Below are positions 15,499 to 23,543 of a stretch of DNA of 35,955 nt, piece after piece. The notes under the pieces are model-generated. The model did not search any database, had not been told where the DNA came from, and saw only the letters and a program-made list of their open reading frames with translations. The stretch's first letter is position 1. Each line of letters opens with the position of its first letter. The position numbers and the translations under genes were made by a program. Source of the DNA: Salibaculum sp035270045 (GTDB lineage Bacteria; Pseudomonadota; Alphaproteobacteria; Rhodobacterales; Rhodobacteraceae); contig NZ_DATFIP010000052.1 of assembly GCF_035270045.1 (NCBI RefSeq), forward strand, positions 1-35,955, written 5' to 3'.

Positions 15499-15531
15499 CC
15501 CCGATGCCTTTGTCCGGTATCGGGGTTTTTT
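15499..15531 (+). terminator. intrinsic terminator in the metZ leader (attenuator)
   Basis: CCCCGAT (15499-15505) pairs with ATCGGGG (15519-15525); three further inner pairs (GCC with GGT) leave a 7-base loop. The stem is followed by TTTTTT (15526-15531). It is the strongest terminator in the window, placed 15 bases after the aptamer and 20 before the metZ start, so it is the likely expression platform. Confidence 0.85.
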
Positions 15532-15551
15532 CATGCCTGAAGGAGGGCACA

Positions 15552-16730
15552 ATGGACAAGTGGACGCGGCGCACTCGGGCGGTTCATGCCGGCACGCGGC
15601 GCAGCCAGTACGGCGAAGTGAGCGAGGCGCTCTTTCTGACCCAGGGGTTCGTCTACGACAGCGCCGAGGCCGCCGAGGCCCGGTTCAAGTCGGCCGGCGC
15701 GGACGAATTCATCTACGGCCGCTACGGCAACCCCACCATGCGCATGTTCGAGGACCGCATGGCCGACATGCTGGGATACGAGGATGCCTTTGCCTGCACC
15801 AGCGGCATGGCGGCCGTTTCCGGCGCTCTGACAGCGCTGCTGAAGGCGGGTGACCACGTGGTGTCATCCCGGGCGCTGTTCGGGTCGTGCCTCTACGTGC
15901 TCGAAGACATCCTGGCCCGCTTCGGGGTCGAGGTGACACTGGTCGACGGCACGGACAATGCCGCCTGGGCCGCCGCGATCCGCCCCGACACGCGGCTGGT
16001 CTTCTTCGAGAGCATCTCGAACCCCACGCTCGAGGTTGTGGACATGCCCAAGGTCGTGCGCCTGGCCCATGCGCAGGGCGCCCTTGCCGTGGCCGACGAT
16101 GCCATGGCCACGCCGATCTATTCCTACGCGCGGGACTGCGGCGCCGATATCGCCATCGTGTCCACGACCAAGCACGTGGACGGGCAGGGGCGGATGCTGG
16201 GCGGCGTGATCTGCGGCTCGCGAGAGCTGATCCGCGGACCCGTCGAGACCTACATGAAGCACACCGGCGGGGCGATGAACCCATTCACCGCGTGGACGCA
16301 TCTCAAGGCACTGGAAACGCTTGACCTGCGCGTGCGCGCCCAGGCCGAAACCGCGGCACGGGTGGCCGAGGCGCTGGCGCAGCATCCGGCCGTCGCGCGG
16401 TTGCGCTACCCGACCCACGCGGCTCATCCGCAGCAGGCCCTCGCGCGGTCTCTGACGGCGGCGGGCGGCACCGTGCTGGCCTTCGAGGTCCGGGGCGGCA
16501 AGGCGGCTGCCTTCCGGGTGCTCAACGCGCTGCGGCTCGTGACGATCTCGAACAATTTCGCGGATGCCAAGTCCATCGCCACCCATCCCGCGACCACGAC
16601 CCACCAGCGTCTGCCGCAGGACCAGAAGGACGCGCTGGGCATCAGTGACGGTCTGGTGCGGCTGTCCATCGGGCTGGAAGAGCCTGCCGACCTGATCGCC
16701 GACCTGACGGCGGCACTGGGGGCGGCCTGA
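15552..16730 (+). CDS. metZ: O-succinylhomoserine sulfhydrylase
   Basis: A 392-residue PLP enzyme of the Cys/Met metabolism family: it makes homocysteine directly from O-succinylhomoserine and sulfide. Visible are AVHAGTRRSQYGEVSEALF near the start, YGRYGNPTMRMFEDRMA, the cofactor-contact region CTSGMAAVSGAL, ESISNPTLEVVD and ADDAMATP, and the PLP lysine in STTKHVDGQGR (Lys207). The C-terminal LVRLSIGLEEPADLIADL is diagnostic. The ATG at 15552 follows AGGAGG by 5 bases; an in-frame upstream extension would translate the riboswitch and terminator and is rejected. Expression should be under SAM-II control. A GNAT gene overlaps its stop codon (TGATG). Confidence 0.95.
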   Translation: MDKWTRRTRAVHAGTRRSQYGEVSEALFLTQGFVYDSAEAAEARFKSAGADEFIYGRYGNPTMRMFEDRMADMLGYEDAFACTSGMAAVSGALTALLKAGDHVVSSRALFGSCLYVLEDILARFGVEVTLVDGTDNAAWAAAIRPDTRLVFFESISNPTLEVVDMPKVVRLAHAQGALAVADDAMATPIYSYARDCGADIAIVSTTKHVDGQGRMLGGVICGSRELIRGPVETYMKHTGGAMNPFTAWTHLKALETLDLRVRAQAETAARVAEALAQHPAVARLRYPTHAAHPQQALARSLTAAGGTVLAFEVRGGKAAAFRVLNALRLVTISNNFADAKSIATHPATTTHQRLPQDQKDALGISDGLVRLSIGLEEPADLIADLTAALGAA

Positions 16731-17230
16731 TGTGGATCCGCGACTCACGCCCCGAGGAAGCGGGCGCGCTGGCCGGGGTGTTCTGGCGCGCCGTGCGCGA
16801 GGGCCCCAGCCCCTATGCCGAAGCCGCCCGCGCCGCCTGGGCGCCCCATCGCCCCTCGGCCGGGGACTTTGCCCGCCGGCTAGACGGGCTGGAAACCGTC
16901 GTGGCCGAGGTGGAGGAGATCATCGGGTTCATGGCGATGGACGCGGCAGGGAATCTGGACCTGGCCTTCGTGTTGCCCACGCATCGCGGGCAGGGGGTGG
17001 CAGATCGTCTGTATGCGGTGCTGGAAAGCCGTGCGCGGGCGCGGCAGCTGCCGGTCCTGACCACGCGTGCCAGCCTGATGGCCCGTCCCTTTTTCGCCAA
17101 TCGGGGGTGGCGGGTGGTCGCCCCCGACCCGCTGATCCGTGGCGGCATCGTGCTGGACCGGGTGGCGATGGAAAAGCGGCTGGTGGCAAGAACCTTGGCT
17201 TTTTCGGGCGCAAACGGCAGGATAGCGTGA
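16730..17230 (+). CDS. GNAT-family N-acetyltransferase
   Basis: A 166-residue protein with the GCN5-related acetyltransferase fold. An early strand-helix MWIRDSRPEEAGALAGVFWRAV, the segment LDLAFVLPTHRGQGVADRLY (about residues 80-99) with the acetyl-CoA-binding R.G.G-type loop HRGQGVA, and LMARPFFANRGWRVV near 120-135 are typical. These enzymes move an acetyl group from acetyl-CoA to an amine on a small molecule or protein; the substrate is unknown. The ATG overlaps the metZ stop (TGATG), so it should be cotranscribed and also fall under the SAM-II switch. Confidence 0.88.
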   Translation: MWIRDSRPEEAGALAGVFWRAVREGPSPYAEAARAAWAPHRPSAGDFARRLDGLETVVAEVEEIIGFMAMDAAGNLDLAFVLPTHRGQGVADRLYAVLESRARARQLPVLTTRASLMARPFFANRGWRVVAPDPLIRGGIVLDRVAMEKRLVARTLAFSGANGRIA

Positions 17231-17332
17231 TCCGTCGATGTCGCAAAGTCGTATAGGGAAGGCATTATCTGGACAAGCGTGCGGCAACGCCCCATGTCAT
17301 GGGAGGCACACACGCCGATCAAAGAGGCCGAC

Positions 17333-18436
17333 ATGAACCTGCATTCCAAGGACCTTACCCGTGAGCTGACCCGCGAGGATGCTGCCGATGCGCTGGCGCT
17401 GCTGCGCCGCTGGGCAGAGGGGGTCAGCGACGCCGAAGCGGCCGATCTTGACCCGCTGGTGTCGCGTCTGATTCCCGGCGGCGAGGTGTCGAACTATCCG
17501 GCACTGGCCCGCGCCTATCCCGAGGATTTCCGGGTTGACGAGGCCTACAAGGCCACCATGCCCGATCTTCAGAACGGCCCGGCCAGCATGATCCGCGGCG
17601 CCCGCCGGGCAATCCAGCACGTCGGCATATCGAACTTCCGCCTGCCGATCCGCTTTCACACCCGTGACAACGGCGACCTGACGCTCGAGGCCAGCGTCAC
17701 CGGCACCGTCAGCCTGGAGGCCGAGAAAAAAGGCATCAACATGTCCCGCATCATGCGGACATTCTACAAGCACGCCGAAGAGACCTTTTCCTTCGAGGTG
17801 ATCGAGCGCGCGCTGGATGCCTACAAGACAGACCTGGAGAGTTTCGACGCGCGAATCGAGATGCGCTTTTCCTTTCCGGTGAAGGTCGACTCCCTGCGGT
17901 CGGGCCTGTCCGGTTTCCAGTATTACGATATCGCGCTGGAAGTGGTTGAAACCGATGGCCAGCGCCGCCGGATGATCCACCTCGACTATGTCTATTCCTC
18001 GACCTGCCCCTGTTCGCTGGAACTGTCCGAACACGCCCGGCAGTATCGTGGGCAATTGGCCACCCCCCATTCCCAGCGGTCTGTCGCGCGCGTCTCCGTC
18101 GAGGTGGATGCCGGCGCGCCCTGCCTGTGGTTCGAGGACCTGATCGACCTGTGCCGCGCCGCGGTGCCCACGGAAACCCAGGTCATGGTCAAGCGCGAGG
18201 ACGAACAGGCCTTTGCCGAACTCAACGCCGCCAATCCCGTCTTCGTCGAGGATGCCGCGCGGCTCTTTGCCGAAACGCTGCAGGGTGACGCGCGCATCGG
18301 TGATTTCCGGGTGATCGCCAGCCACCAGGAAAGCCTGCATTCCCACGATGCCGTCAGCGTTCTGACCGAGGGGCCGACCTTCGAGTCGGAAAGCCTCGAT
18401 CCCAAGCTGTTTTCCACGCTGATCCACGCGCGCTGA
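17333..18436 (+). CDS. folE2: GTP cyclohydrolase FolE2 (type IB)
   Basis: A 367-residue FolE2, the alternative GTP cyclohydrolase I that converts GTP to dihydroneopterin triphosphate, the first step of folate (and queuosine) synthesis. It shows the family blocks MPDLQNGPASMIRGARRAIQ (residues about 63-82), IRFHTRDNGDLTLEASV, MSRIMRTFYKHAEE, the metal/catalytic segment SSTCPCSLELSEHARQ with Cys225 and Cys227, and the C-terminal VIASHQESLHSHDAV. FolE2 works with various divalent metals and often replaces the zinc enzyme FolE. The ATG at 17333 follows AGAGG; in-frame starts further upstream (from 17279) are possible but less supported. Later folate enzymes FolB and FolP are encoded at 27996-29932. 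Confidence 0.94.
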   Translation: MNLHSKDLTRELTREDAADALALLRRWAEGVSDAEAADLDPLVSRLIPGGEVSNYPALARAYPEDFRVDEAYKATMPDLQNGPASMIRGARRAIQHVGISNFRLPIRFHTRDNGDLTLEASVTGTVSLEAEKKGINMSRIMRTFYKHAEETFSFEVIERALDAYKTDLESFDARIEMRFSFPVKVDSLRSGLSGFQYYDIALEVVETDGQRRRMIHLDYVYSSTCPCSLELSEHARQYRGQLATPHSQRSVARVSVEVDAGAPCLWFEDLIDLCRAAVPTETQVMVKREDEQAFAELNAANPVFVEDAARLFAETLQGDARIGDFRVIASHQESLHSHDAVSVLTEGPTFESESLDPKLFSTLIHAR

Positions 18437-18496
18437 GCGGGCCGCCGCGGCGCACGCGCTTGACTATCCCGGCGGGGCGGGCCAACGCTTTTGACC

Positions 18497-19948
18497 ATGT
18501 TGGACCTGCGCCCCGTGGGATATGTCATCGGCCTGCTTGTGGCGGCGCTGGGTGTGACGATGGCCGCGCCGTTTCTGGCCGACCTCGTGGCCGGAAACGG
18601 CTATTGGCCGGTCTTCCTGGAAAGCGGTGTGATCACGATCATGATCGGCGGGCTGGTCTCGTTGTCCTGCTCCAGCGGAATTTCCACCGGGCTGACGATC
18701 CGGCAGACTTTCCTTCTGACCACGCTCGTCTGGCTCACGTTGCCGCTTTTCGGGGCAATTCCCTTTCTTCTGGCCATTGACGGGCTGTCCTTCACGGATG
18801 CCTTCTTCGAGGCCATGTCGGGGCTGACCACCACCGGGTCCACCGTGCTGAGCGGCATAGACACCCTGCCCGAGGGCATCAAGCTCTGGCGCGGCATCCT
18901 GCAGTGGCTGGGCGGCATCGGGATCATCGTCGTGGCCATGGTGTTCCTGCCCGAACTCAAGGTCGGGGGCATGCAGATCTTCCGCTCGGAGGGGTTCGAC
19001 ACAATGGGCAAGATCCTGCCCCGCGCGACCGAGATCGCCAGTTCGATCTCCGTGATCTACGTCGGCCTGACGCTGGGGTGCGCGCTGCTTTACGGGGTTG
19101 CGGGGATGTCCACCTTCGATGCCATCATCCATGCCATGACCACCATCGCCACCGGAGGTTTTTCAAATTACGACAGTTCCTTCGGGGTCTTCGGGCCGGG
19201 GGTGGAATACACGGCCGCGGTCTTCATGCTCCTGGCGGCGCTGCCCTTCGTGCGTTACGTGCAGTTGATCTCGGGCAGCGGCGCCCGGCCGCTGTTCCGC
19301 GACCGACAGATCCGCGCCTTCTTTGTCATCGCCGCGGTGCTTGTGCTGGTGCTGGCGACCTGGAACTGGGCGCTTGGTGACGCGCTGACCGAGACAGGGT
19401 TTCGCAAGTCTCTGTTCAATGTGGTCTCCATCCTGACGGGGACCGGTTATGCCAGCGCCGACTACATGCAATGGGGGCCCTTCGCGGTCACGGTGATCTT
19501 TTTCACCGGGCTGATCGGCGGTTGCGCCGGCTCCACCGCCTGTTCGGTCAAGGTCTTCCGTTACCAGTTGTTGTTCTCGGCGGTGAAGGCGCAGATCCGC
19601 CGCATCCACAGCCCGCATGGCGTTTTCAACGTGCGATACCAGGGCCGCCCGGTCAGCGAAGAGGCGCTGAGTTCGGTCATGGCCTTCTTCGTCGCCTTCA
19701 TGGTGGCCATCGGGGTGACAGGCGTCTTGCTGGGCATGACGGGGCTGGACTTCATCACCAGCATCAGCGGTGCAGCCACGGCCATTGCCAACGTCGGGCC
19801 GGGACTGGGCAACGAGATCGGTCCGGCGGGCAACTTCGGCGGGCTGAACGACGCCGCCAAGTGGATCCTCTCGATCGCCATGTTGGTGGGGCGGCTTGAA
19901 ATCATGGCCGTTTTCACCATCCTGACATGGCATTTCTGGAGGGGCTGA
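18497..19948 (+). CDS. trkH: TrkH-family potassium uptake channel subunit
   Basis: A 483-residue membrane protein with the fourfold membrane-pore-membrane repeat of TrkH/KtrB. The four selectivity-filter loops can be read: SGLTTTGSTVL (about 108-118), TTIATGGFSNY (about 215-225), SILTGTGYASADY (about 310-322) and ATAIANVGPGLG (about 430-441). They line a K+ pathway; transport needs a cytosolic TrkA ring, which is not encoded in this window. An in-frame TTG two codons upstream is less likely than this ATG. The stop overlaps the start of a 39-codon ORF (TGATG), and a methyltransferase gene follows. Confidence 0.94.
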   Translation: MLDLRPVGYVIGLLVAALGVTMAAPFLADLVAGNGYWPVFLESGVITIMIGGLVSLSCSSGISTGLTIRQTFLLTTLVWLTLPLFGAIPFLLAIDGLSFTDAFFEAMSGLTTTGSTVLSGIDTLPEGIKLWRGILQWLGGIGIIVVAMVFLPELKVGGMQIFRSEGFDTMGKILPRATEIASSISVIYVGLTLGCALLYGVAGMSTFDAIIHAMTTIATGGFSNYDSSFGVFGPGVEYTAAVFMLLAALPFVRYVQLISGSGARPLFRDRQIRAFFVIAAVLVLVLATWNWALGDALTETGFRKSLFNVVSILTGTGYASADYMQWGPFAVTVIFFTGLIGGCAGSTACSVKVFRYQLLFSAVKAQIRRIHSPHGVFNVRYQGRPVSEEALSSVMAFFVAFMVAIGVTGVLLGMTGLDFITSISGAATAIANVGPGLGNEIGPAGNFGGLNDAAKWILSIAMLVGRLEIMAVFTILTWHFWRG

Positions 19949-20067
19949 TGCGGGGCATGGCGTCTGATGGCCGGACACCTGCGGGGTGGCGGGACATCCT
20001 CAAGGACATATCGGTGGCCGAGGCCCGGCTGGAACCGGCGCGCAAGCCCCTGACCCTGGGGCGATGA
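19948..20067 (+). CDS. possible 39-residue small protein between trkH and the methyltransferase gene
   Basis: An ATG at 19948 overlaps the trkH stop (TGATG) and follows a strong TGGAGGGG by 3 bases. The frame stays open for 39 codons and ends in TGA at 20065-20067, which overlaps both ATGs (20064, 20067) of the methyltransferase. The product begins MRGMASDGRTPAGWRDIL and contains a helix-compatible middle (KDISVAEARLEPARKP) with no membrane segment. The double overlap suggests coupled translation. Alternatives: a leader ORF that only feeds ribosomes to the next gene, or the true N-terminus of the methyltransferase separated by a frameshift. I do not recognise it. Confidence 0.4.
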   Translation: MRGMASDGRTPAGWRDILKDISVAEARLEPARKPLTLGR

Positions 20068-21260
20068 TGGGCCGGGTGCGCGACCAGTACGAGGCCTATC
20101 CCTATCCCGACCGCGACCCTGCGGACGAGGGCAAACGGCTGATCGCCGGGTCGCCGTCCGAGCCGCGCGAGATCGACCATTTCATATTTGCCGGACATCG
20201 AGACTGGTCCACCCCGCTGCGCGTGCTGGTGGCCGGCGGCGGCACGGGTGACGGGCTGATCCAGCTGGCGCAGATGATGGCCTGGGCGGGCAAGCCCAGC
20301 GAGATTACCTATCTCGACCTGTCGACTGCATCGCGAAACGTGGCCGAGGCCCGCGCCCGCGCGCGCGGTCTGACCGGCATCCGGTTCGAGACCGGATCGC
20401 TTCTGGAGGCGGGCGACTACGGCGCATTCGACTACATCGACTGTTGCGGCGTGCTGCACCACCTGCCGGACCCGGTGGCGGGCTTTGCCGCCCTGCGCGC
20501 CGCGCTTGCCCCGGGGGGCGGACTTGGCTTCATGGTCTATGCGCCCCACGGGCGCAGCGGTGTCTACCCTTTGCAAGCCGCTTTCGGCGCGTTGCTGTCG
20601 GGGTTGCCCCCGCAAGACAGGCTGGCCCGCGCGAAAGAGATCTTCGCGCGTCTGCCCGAGGATCATCCCTTCAAGCGCAACCGCCTCGTGGGCGACCATG
20701 AACAATCCGACGCGGGCTTCTATGACCTGCTGCTGCATTCGCGGGACCGGGCCTTTGCCGTGGCCGAGCTGCTGGCGGTGATGGAACGCACCGGCTGGCA
20801 ATTGTCGGGCTTCGTGCAGCCGGCGCTCTATGATCCGTCCCGTCTGGCACACATCCCGGCCGACATGGACCAGGCGACCCGCATGGCCGTCGCCGAGCAA
20901 TTGCGCGGAACCTTCAAGGTCCATGTGGGTTACGCGGTCGAGGCCGGTCGCGCAAACGCCCGCGCGCGGCCCTCGGACCTGTCGCTGGTCCCCCACCTGA
21001 AGGGCGGGGCGCCCGCCAAGCTGGCCCGCGAGATCGCAGCGGGCAAGGCGCTGCCGCTGCGTTTCGGCATGGTGAGAGAAACCCTGCGCTTGCCGAAACG
21101 GGCCGCCCCGCTCGTCGCGGGTATCGACGGCCGGCGGACCCTGGCGCAAATCGCCGGGGCAGCGCGGCTTGATCCGCTGGCCTTCGGCACGCTCTGGGCG
21201 CAGGTGGACCGGGAACTGGGCGGTTTCGGCCTGCTGCTCTATTCCGGACTCGGGAGATAG
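20064..21260 (+). CDS. class I SAM-dependent methyltransferase with C-terminal extra domain
   Basis: A 398-residue protein. After QYEAYPYPDRDP (about 8-19), a signature seen in one bacterial methyltransferase group, the Rossmann domain shows the SAM-binding LRVLVAGGGTGDGLIQLA (52-69), an acidic strand end ITYLDLST, and CCGVLHHLPDPVAGFAALRA. Residues about 185-330 are helical and less familiar. The last 45 residues (AGIDGRRTLAQIAGAARLDP onward) look like a small winged-helix or PqqD-like module. The methyl acceptor is unknown; protein or small molecule are both possible. The ATGs at 20064 and 20067 are equally good starts; an upstream in-frame GTG at 19986 would overlap the small ORF. Confidence 0.85.
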   Translation: MMGRVRDQYEAYPYPDRDPADEGKRLIAGSPSEPREIDHFIFAGHRDWSTPLRVLVAGGGTGDGLIQLAQMMAWAGKPSEITYLDLSTASRNVAEARARARGLTGIRFETGSLLEAGDYGAFDYIDCCGVLHHLPDPVAGFAALRAALAPGGGLGFMVYAPHGRSGVYPLQAAFGALLSGLPPQDRLARAKEIFARLPEDHPFKRNRLVGDHEQSDAGFYDLLLHSRDRAFAVAELLAVMERTGWQLSGFVQPALYDPSRLAHIPADMDQATRMAVAEQLRGTFKVHVGYAVEAGRANARARPSDLSLVPHLKGGAPAKLAREIAAGKALPLRFGMVRETLRLPKRAAPLVAGIDGRRTLAQIAGAARLDPLAFGTLWAQVDRELGGFGLLLYSGLGR

Positions 21261-21265
21261 GCGCG

Positions 21266-21943
21266 ATGTGTGGACGCATGGCCCTGACTTTGCCGCATGA
21301 CGCGATCGCACAGGTCTTTGACGCGGCCCCGGCCAACGACCTGCCGCCGGTGCCGAACTACAATGTCTGCCCCACCGCGCAGGTCGCTACCGTGACCAGC
21401 GACGCGGAGACGCGCCACCTGCGGCCCATGCGCTGGGGCTTCGTGCCGCATTGGTACAAGGCGGTGAACGACGGCCCGCTGCTGATCAATGCCCGCGCCG
21501 AAACCATCGCCGAGAAACCCGCCTTTCGCGCCGCCTGCCGGGAACGCCGCTGCCTGGTCCCGGCCAGCGGTTTCTACGAATGGACCCGGCTGGAGGACGG
21601 CACCAAGCTGCCCTGGTATATCACCCGCCGTGACGGCGCCCCGCTGGCCTTTGCCGGCATCTGGCAGGACTGGGAACGCGGCGGCGAAGCGCTGAGCAGT
21701 TGCGCCGTGGTCACCACCGGCGCCAATGAGGCCATGTCGCGGGTCCATCACCGTATCCCGGTGATCCTGGAACAGGACGATTGGCCGCTCTGGCTGGGCG
21801 AGGCAGGCAAGGGCGCGGCGACACTGATGCACGCTCCGAAGGAGGACGTGCTGGACTTTCACCGGGTCAGCCCGGCCGTGAATTCCAACCGCGCCAGCGG
21901 GCCGGACCTGATCGAACCGGTCGACCCGGAGGACGAAGGCTAA
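21266..21943 (+). CDS. yedK: SRAP-family protein (YedK/HMCES-like), abasic-site crosslinking
   Basis: A 225-residue SOS-response-associated peptidase. It starts MCGRMALT, so removal of Met exposes the essential Cys2 that forms a thiazolidine crosslink with abasic sites in single-stranded DNA. Other family marks are PNYNVCPTAQVATV, RPMRWGFVPHWYK, INARAETIAEKPAFR with its conserved Asn and Glu, CLVPASGFYEW, and HHRIPVIL with the conserved His. The role known from YedK/HMCES is shielding abasic sites at replication forks. It starts 5 bases after the methyltransferase stop. Its stop codon overlaps the convergent stop of the malonyl-CoA synthetase gene by 4 bases. No LexA box is evident immediately upstream. 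Confidence 0.94.
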   Translation: MCGRMALTLPHDAIAQVFDAAPANDLPPVPNYNVCPTAQVATVTSDAETRHLRPMRWGFVPHWYKAVNDGPLLINARAETIAEKPAFRAACRERRCLVPASGFYEWTRLEDGTKLPWYITRRDGAPLAFAGIWQDWERGGEALSSCAVVTTGANEAMSRVHHRIPVILEQDDWPLWLGEAGKGAATLMHAPKEDVLDFHRVSPAVNSNRASGPDLIEPVDPEDEG

Positions 21944-23427
21944 CTCGCGAACAGTCTCGCATGACTCTTGCGCAGCGCCGCCTTCTGCACCTTGCCCATG
22001 GTGTTGCGGGGCAGTTCCGAAACCACCTCGACATGGCGCGGTTGCTTGAAGGGCGCCAGCCCGCTCAGGCCGCTCCTGACCGTATCGGGCGCGATGTCGC
22101 CTACGACCACGGCGACCGCGGCCTCGCCCATATCAGGGTGGGGCACGCCGATCACCGCGCTTTCGACAACCCCGGGCAGGGCGTCGATCGCCTCTTCCAC
22201 CTCCTTGGGATAGACGTTCAGCCCGCCGGAAATGACCAGGTCCTTGGCGCGGCCGACGATGGTGACATAGCCATCCTCCGCCTGCACGGCCAGGTCGCCG
22301 GTGATGAAAAACCCGTCGGGCCGCAACTCCTCGGCGGTCTTGTCGGGCATGTTCCAATAGCCCTGAAAGACGTTCGGGCCGCGCACCTCGATCACGCCGA
22401 TCTCGCCGGGGGGCAGGTCCGCGCCGGTTTCGGGGTCGCGGATCTTCAGCTCCGTAGCCGGGAGCGGCTGGCCCACAGTGCCCGCGCGCCGGTCGCCCTC
22501 GTAGGGGTTCGAGGTGGACATGCTGGTTTCCGTCATGCCGTAGCGTTCCAGGATGCGGTGCCCCGTCCGCGCGGTGAAGCGATCATGCGTTTCCGCCAGC
22601 AGCGGGGCCGAGCCGGAAATGAACAGCCGCATGTCGGCGGTCAGGGCCCGGTCCAGCCGGTCATCGTCCAACAGGCGGGTATAGAAGGTCGGCACGCCCA
22701 TCATGGTGGTGGCGCGGGGCAGGGTGGCGATCACCGCATCCAGGTCGAATCTCGGCAACAAGATCATGCTGCCCCTGGCAAGCAAGGTGACATTGGTCGC
22801 CACGAAAAGCCCGTGGGTATGAAAGATCGGCAGGGCGTGGATCAGCCTGTCGCGGTCGGTGAAGCGCCACAACTCGCGCAGGGCCTGCGCGTTGGACAAC
22901 AGGTTGCGATGGGTCAGCATCGCGCCCTTGGAGCGTCCCGTTGTGCCCGATGTGTATAGCAGCGCGGCAAGGGTGTCGGGCCCGCGTTCGGCGACCGGGG
23001 CCACGTCTTCCTGTTTCGCCATGAGGTCGAGGAAACTGCCGCTGTCGCCATCGGCGGCCAGGGTCAGGACAGGGCCACCGCCCGCCAGCGCCTGCTCCGA
23101 GACAGGGTCGCAGATCAGTAGGCGCGCGCCGCTGTCCTCGCGGAAATAGGCGACCTCGTCCGGTGTATAGGCGGTATTGAGCGGCAAGTAGACCACCCCG
23201 GCCTGCACGGCCCCGGCATAGAGCGCCAGCGCGATGGGCGACTTGCCCACCTGCACCACGACTCGATCTCCGGTGCCCAGCCCGGCAGCGGCATAGGCAT
23301 TGGCGGCGCGCGCCGCCAGCCGCAGGAATTTGGCATAGCCGATCCGCCGGCCCTGCCATTCGAGGAAGGGGGCGGCGCTGTCCATATGCGGCGCGAAAAG
23401 CGCGTCATAAAGCGTGTTCGGCGCCAT
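21940..23427 (-). CDS. matB: malonyl-CoA synthetase
   Basis: A 495-residue adenylate-forming acyl-CoA synthetase. Motifs: A3 LLYTSGTTGRSKGAMLTHRN (about 165-184), PIFHTHGLFVATN, A5 ERYGMTETSMSTSNP, A7/A8 TGDLAVQAEDGYVTIVGRAKD and the C-terminal lysine region PRNTMGKVQKAALRK. Wording around the A5 motif and the opening (NTLYDALFAPH) match MatB, which makes malonyl-CoA from malonate, CoA and ATP; other short dicarboxylates are possible. The start at 23427 gives a family-like N-terminus. A GTG at 23511 or ATG at 23505 would add up to 28 residues with a Cys/His-rich stretch (HTEHPPDCGC) not usual in the family. It is downstream of two lrp genes on the same strand; no malonate decarboxylase lies nearby. 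Confidence 0.88.
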   Translation of the reverse strand: MAPNTLYDALFAPHMDSAAPFLEWQGRRIGYAKFLRLAARAANAYAAAGLGTGDRVVVQVGKSPIALALYAGAVQAGVVYLPLNTAYTPDEVAYFREDSGARLLICDPVSEQALAGGGPVLTLAADGDSGSFLDLMAKQEDVAPVAERGPDTLAALLYTSGTTGRSKGAMLTHRNLLSNAQALRELWRFTDRDRLIHALPIFHTHGLFVATNVTLLARGSMILLPRFDLDAVIATLPRATTMMGVPTFYTRLLDDDRLDRALTADMRLFISGSAPLLAETHDRFTARTGHRILERYGMTETSMSTSNPYEGDRRAGTVGQPLPATELKIRDPETGADLPPGEIGVIEVRGPNVFQGYWNMPDKTAEELRPDGFFITGDLAVQAEDGYVTIVGRAKDLVISGGLNVYPKEVEEAIDALPGVVESAVIGVPHPDMGEAAVAVVVGDIAPDTVRSGLSGLAPFKQPRHVEVVSELPRNTMGKVQKAALRKSHARLFAS

Positions 23428-23543
23428 GTCGGGCGGCGTGTCGTCCGGCGGTGCGGCATGCAGGCGGCAGCCGCAATCGGGCGGGTGTTCGGTGTGGTCA
23501 TGCATGGGCACATCTTTGCCGGGCCCAGCGTCGGGGGCAATGG

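Noticed and set aside
15432..15551. A 40-codon N-terminal extension of metZ
   Set aside because: It reads through the SAM-II aptamer and the terminator; AGGAGG precedes the ATG at 15552.
18491..18496. TTG start two codons before the trkH ATG
   Set aside because: The ATG at 18497 is a better start codon and there is no ribosome-site evidence favouring TTG.
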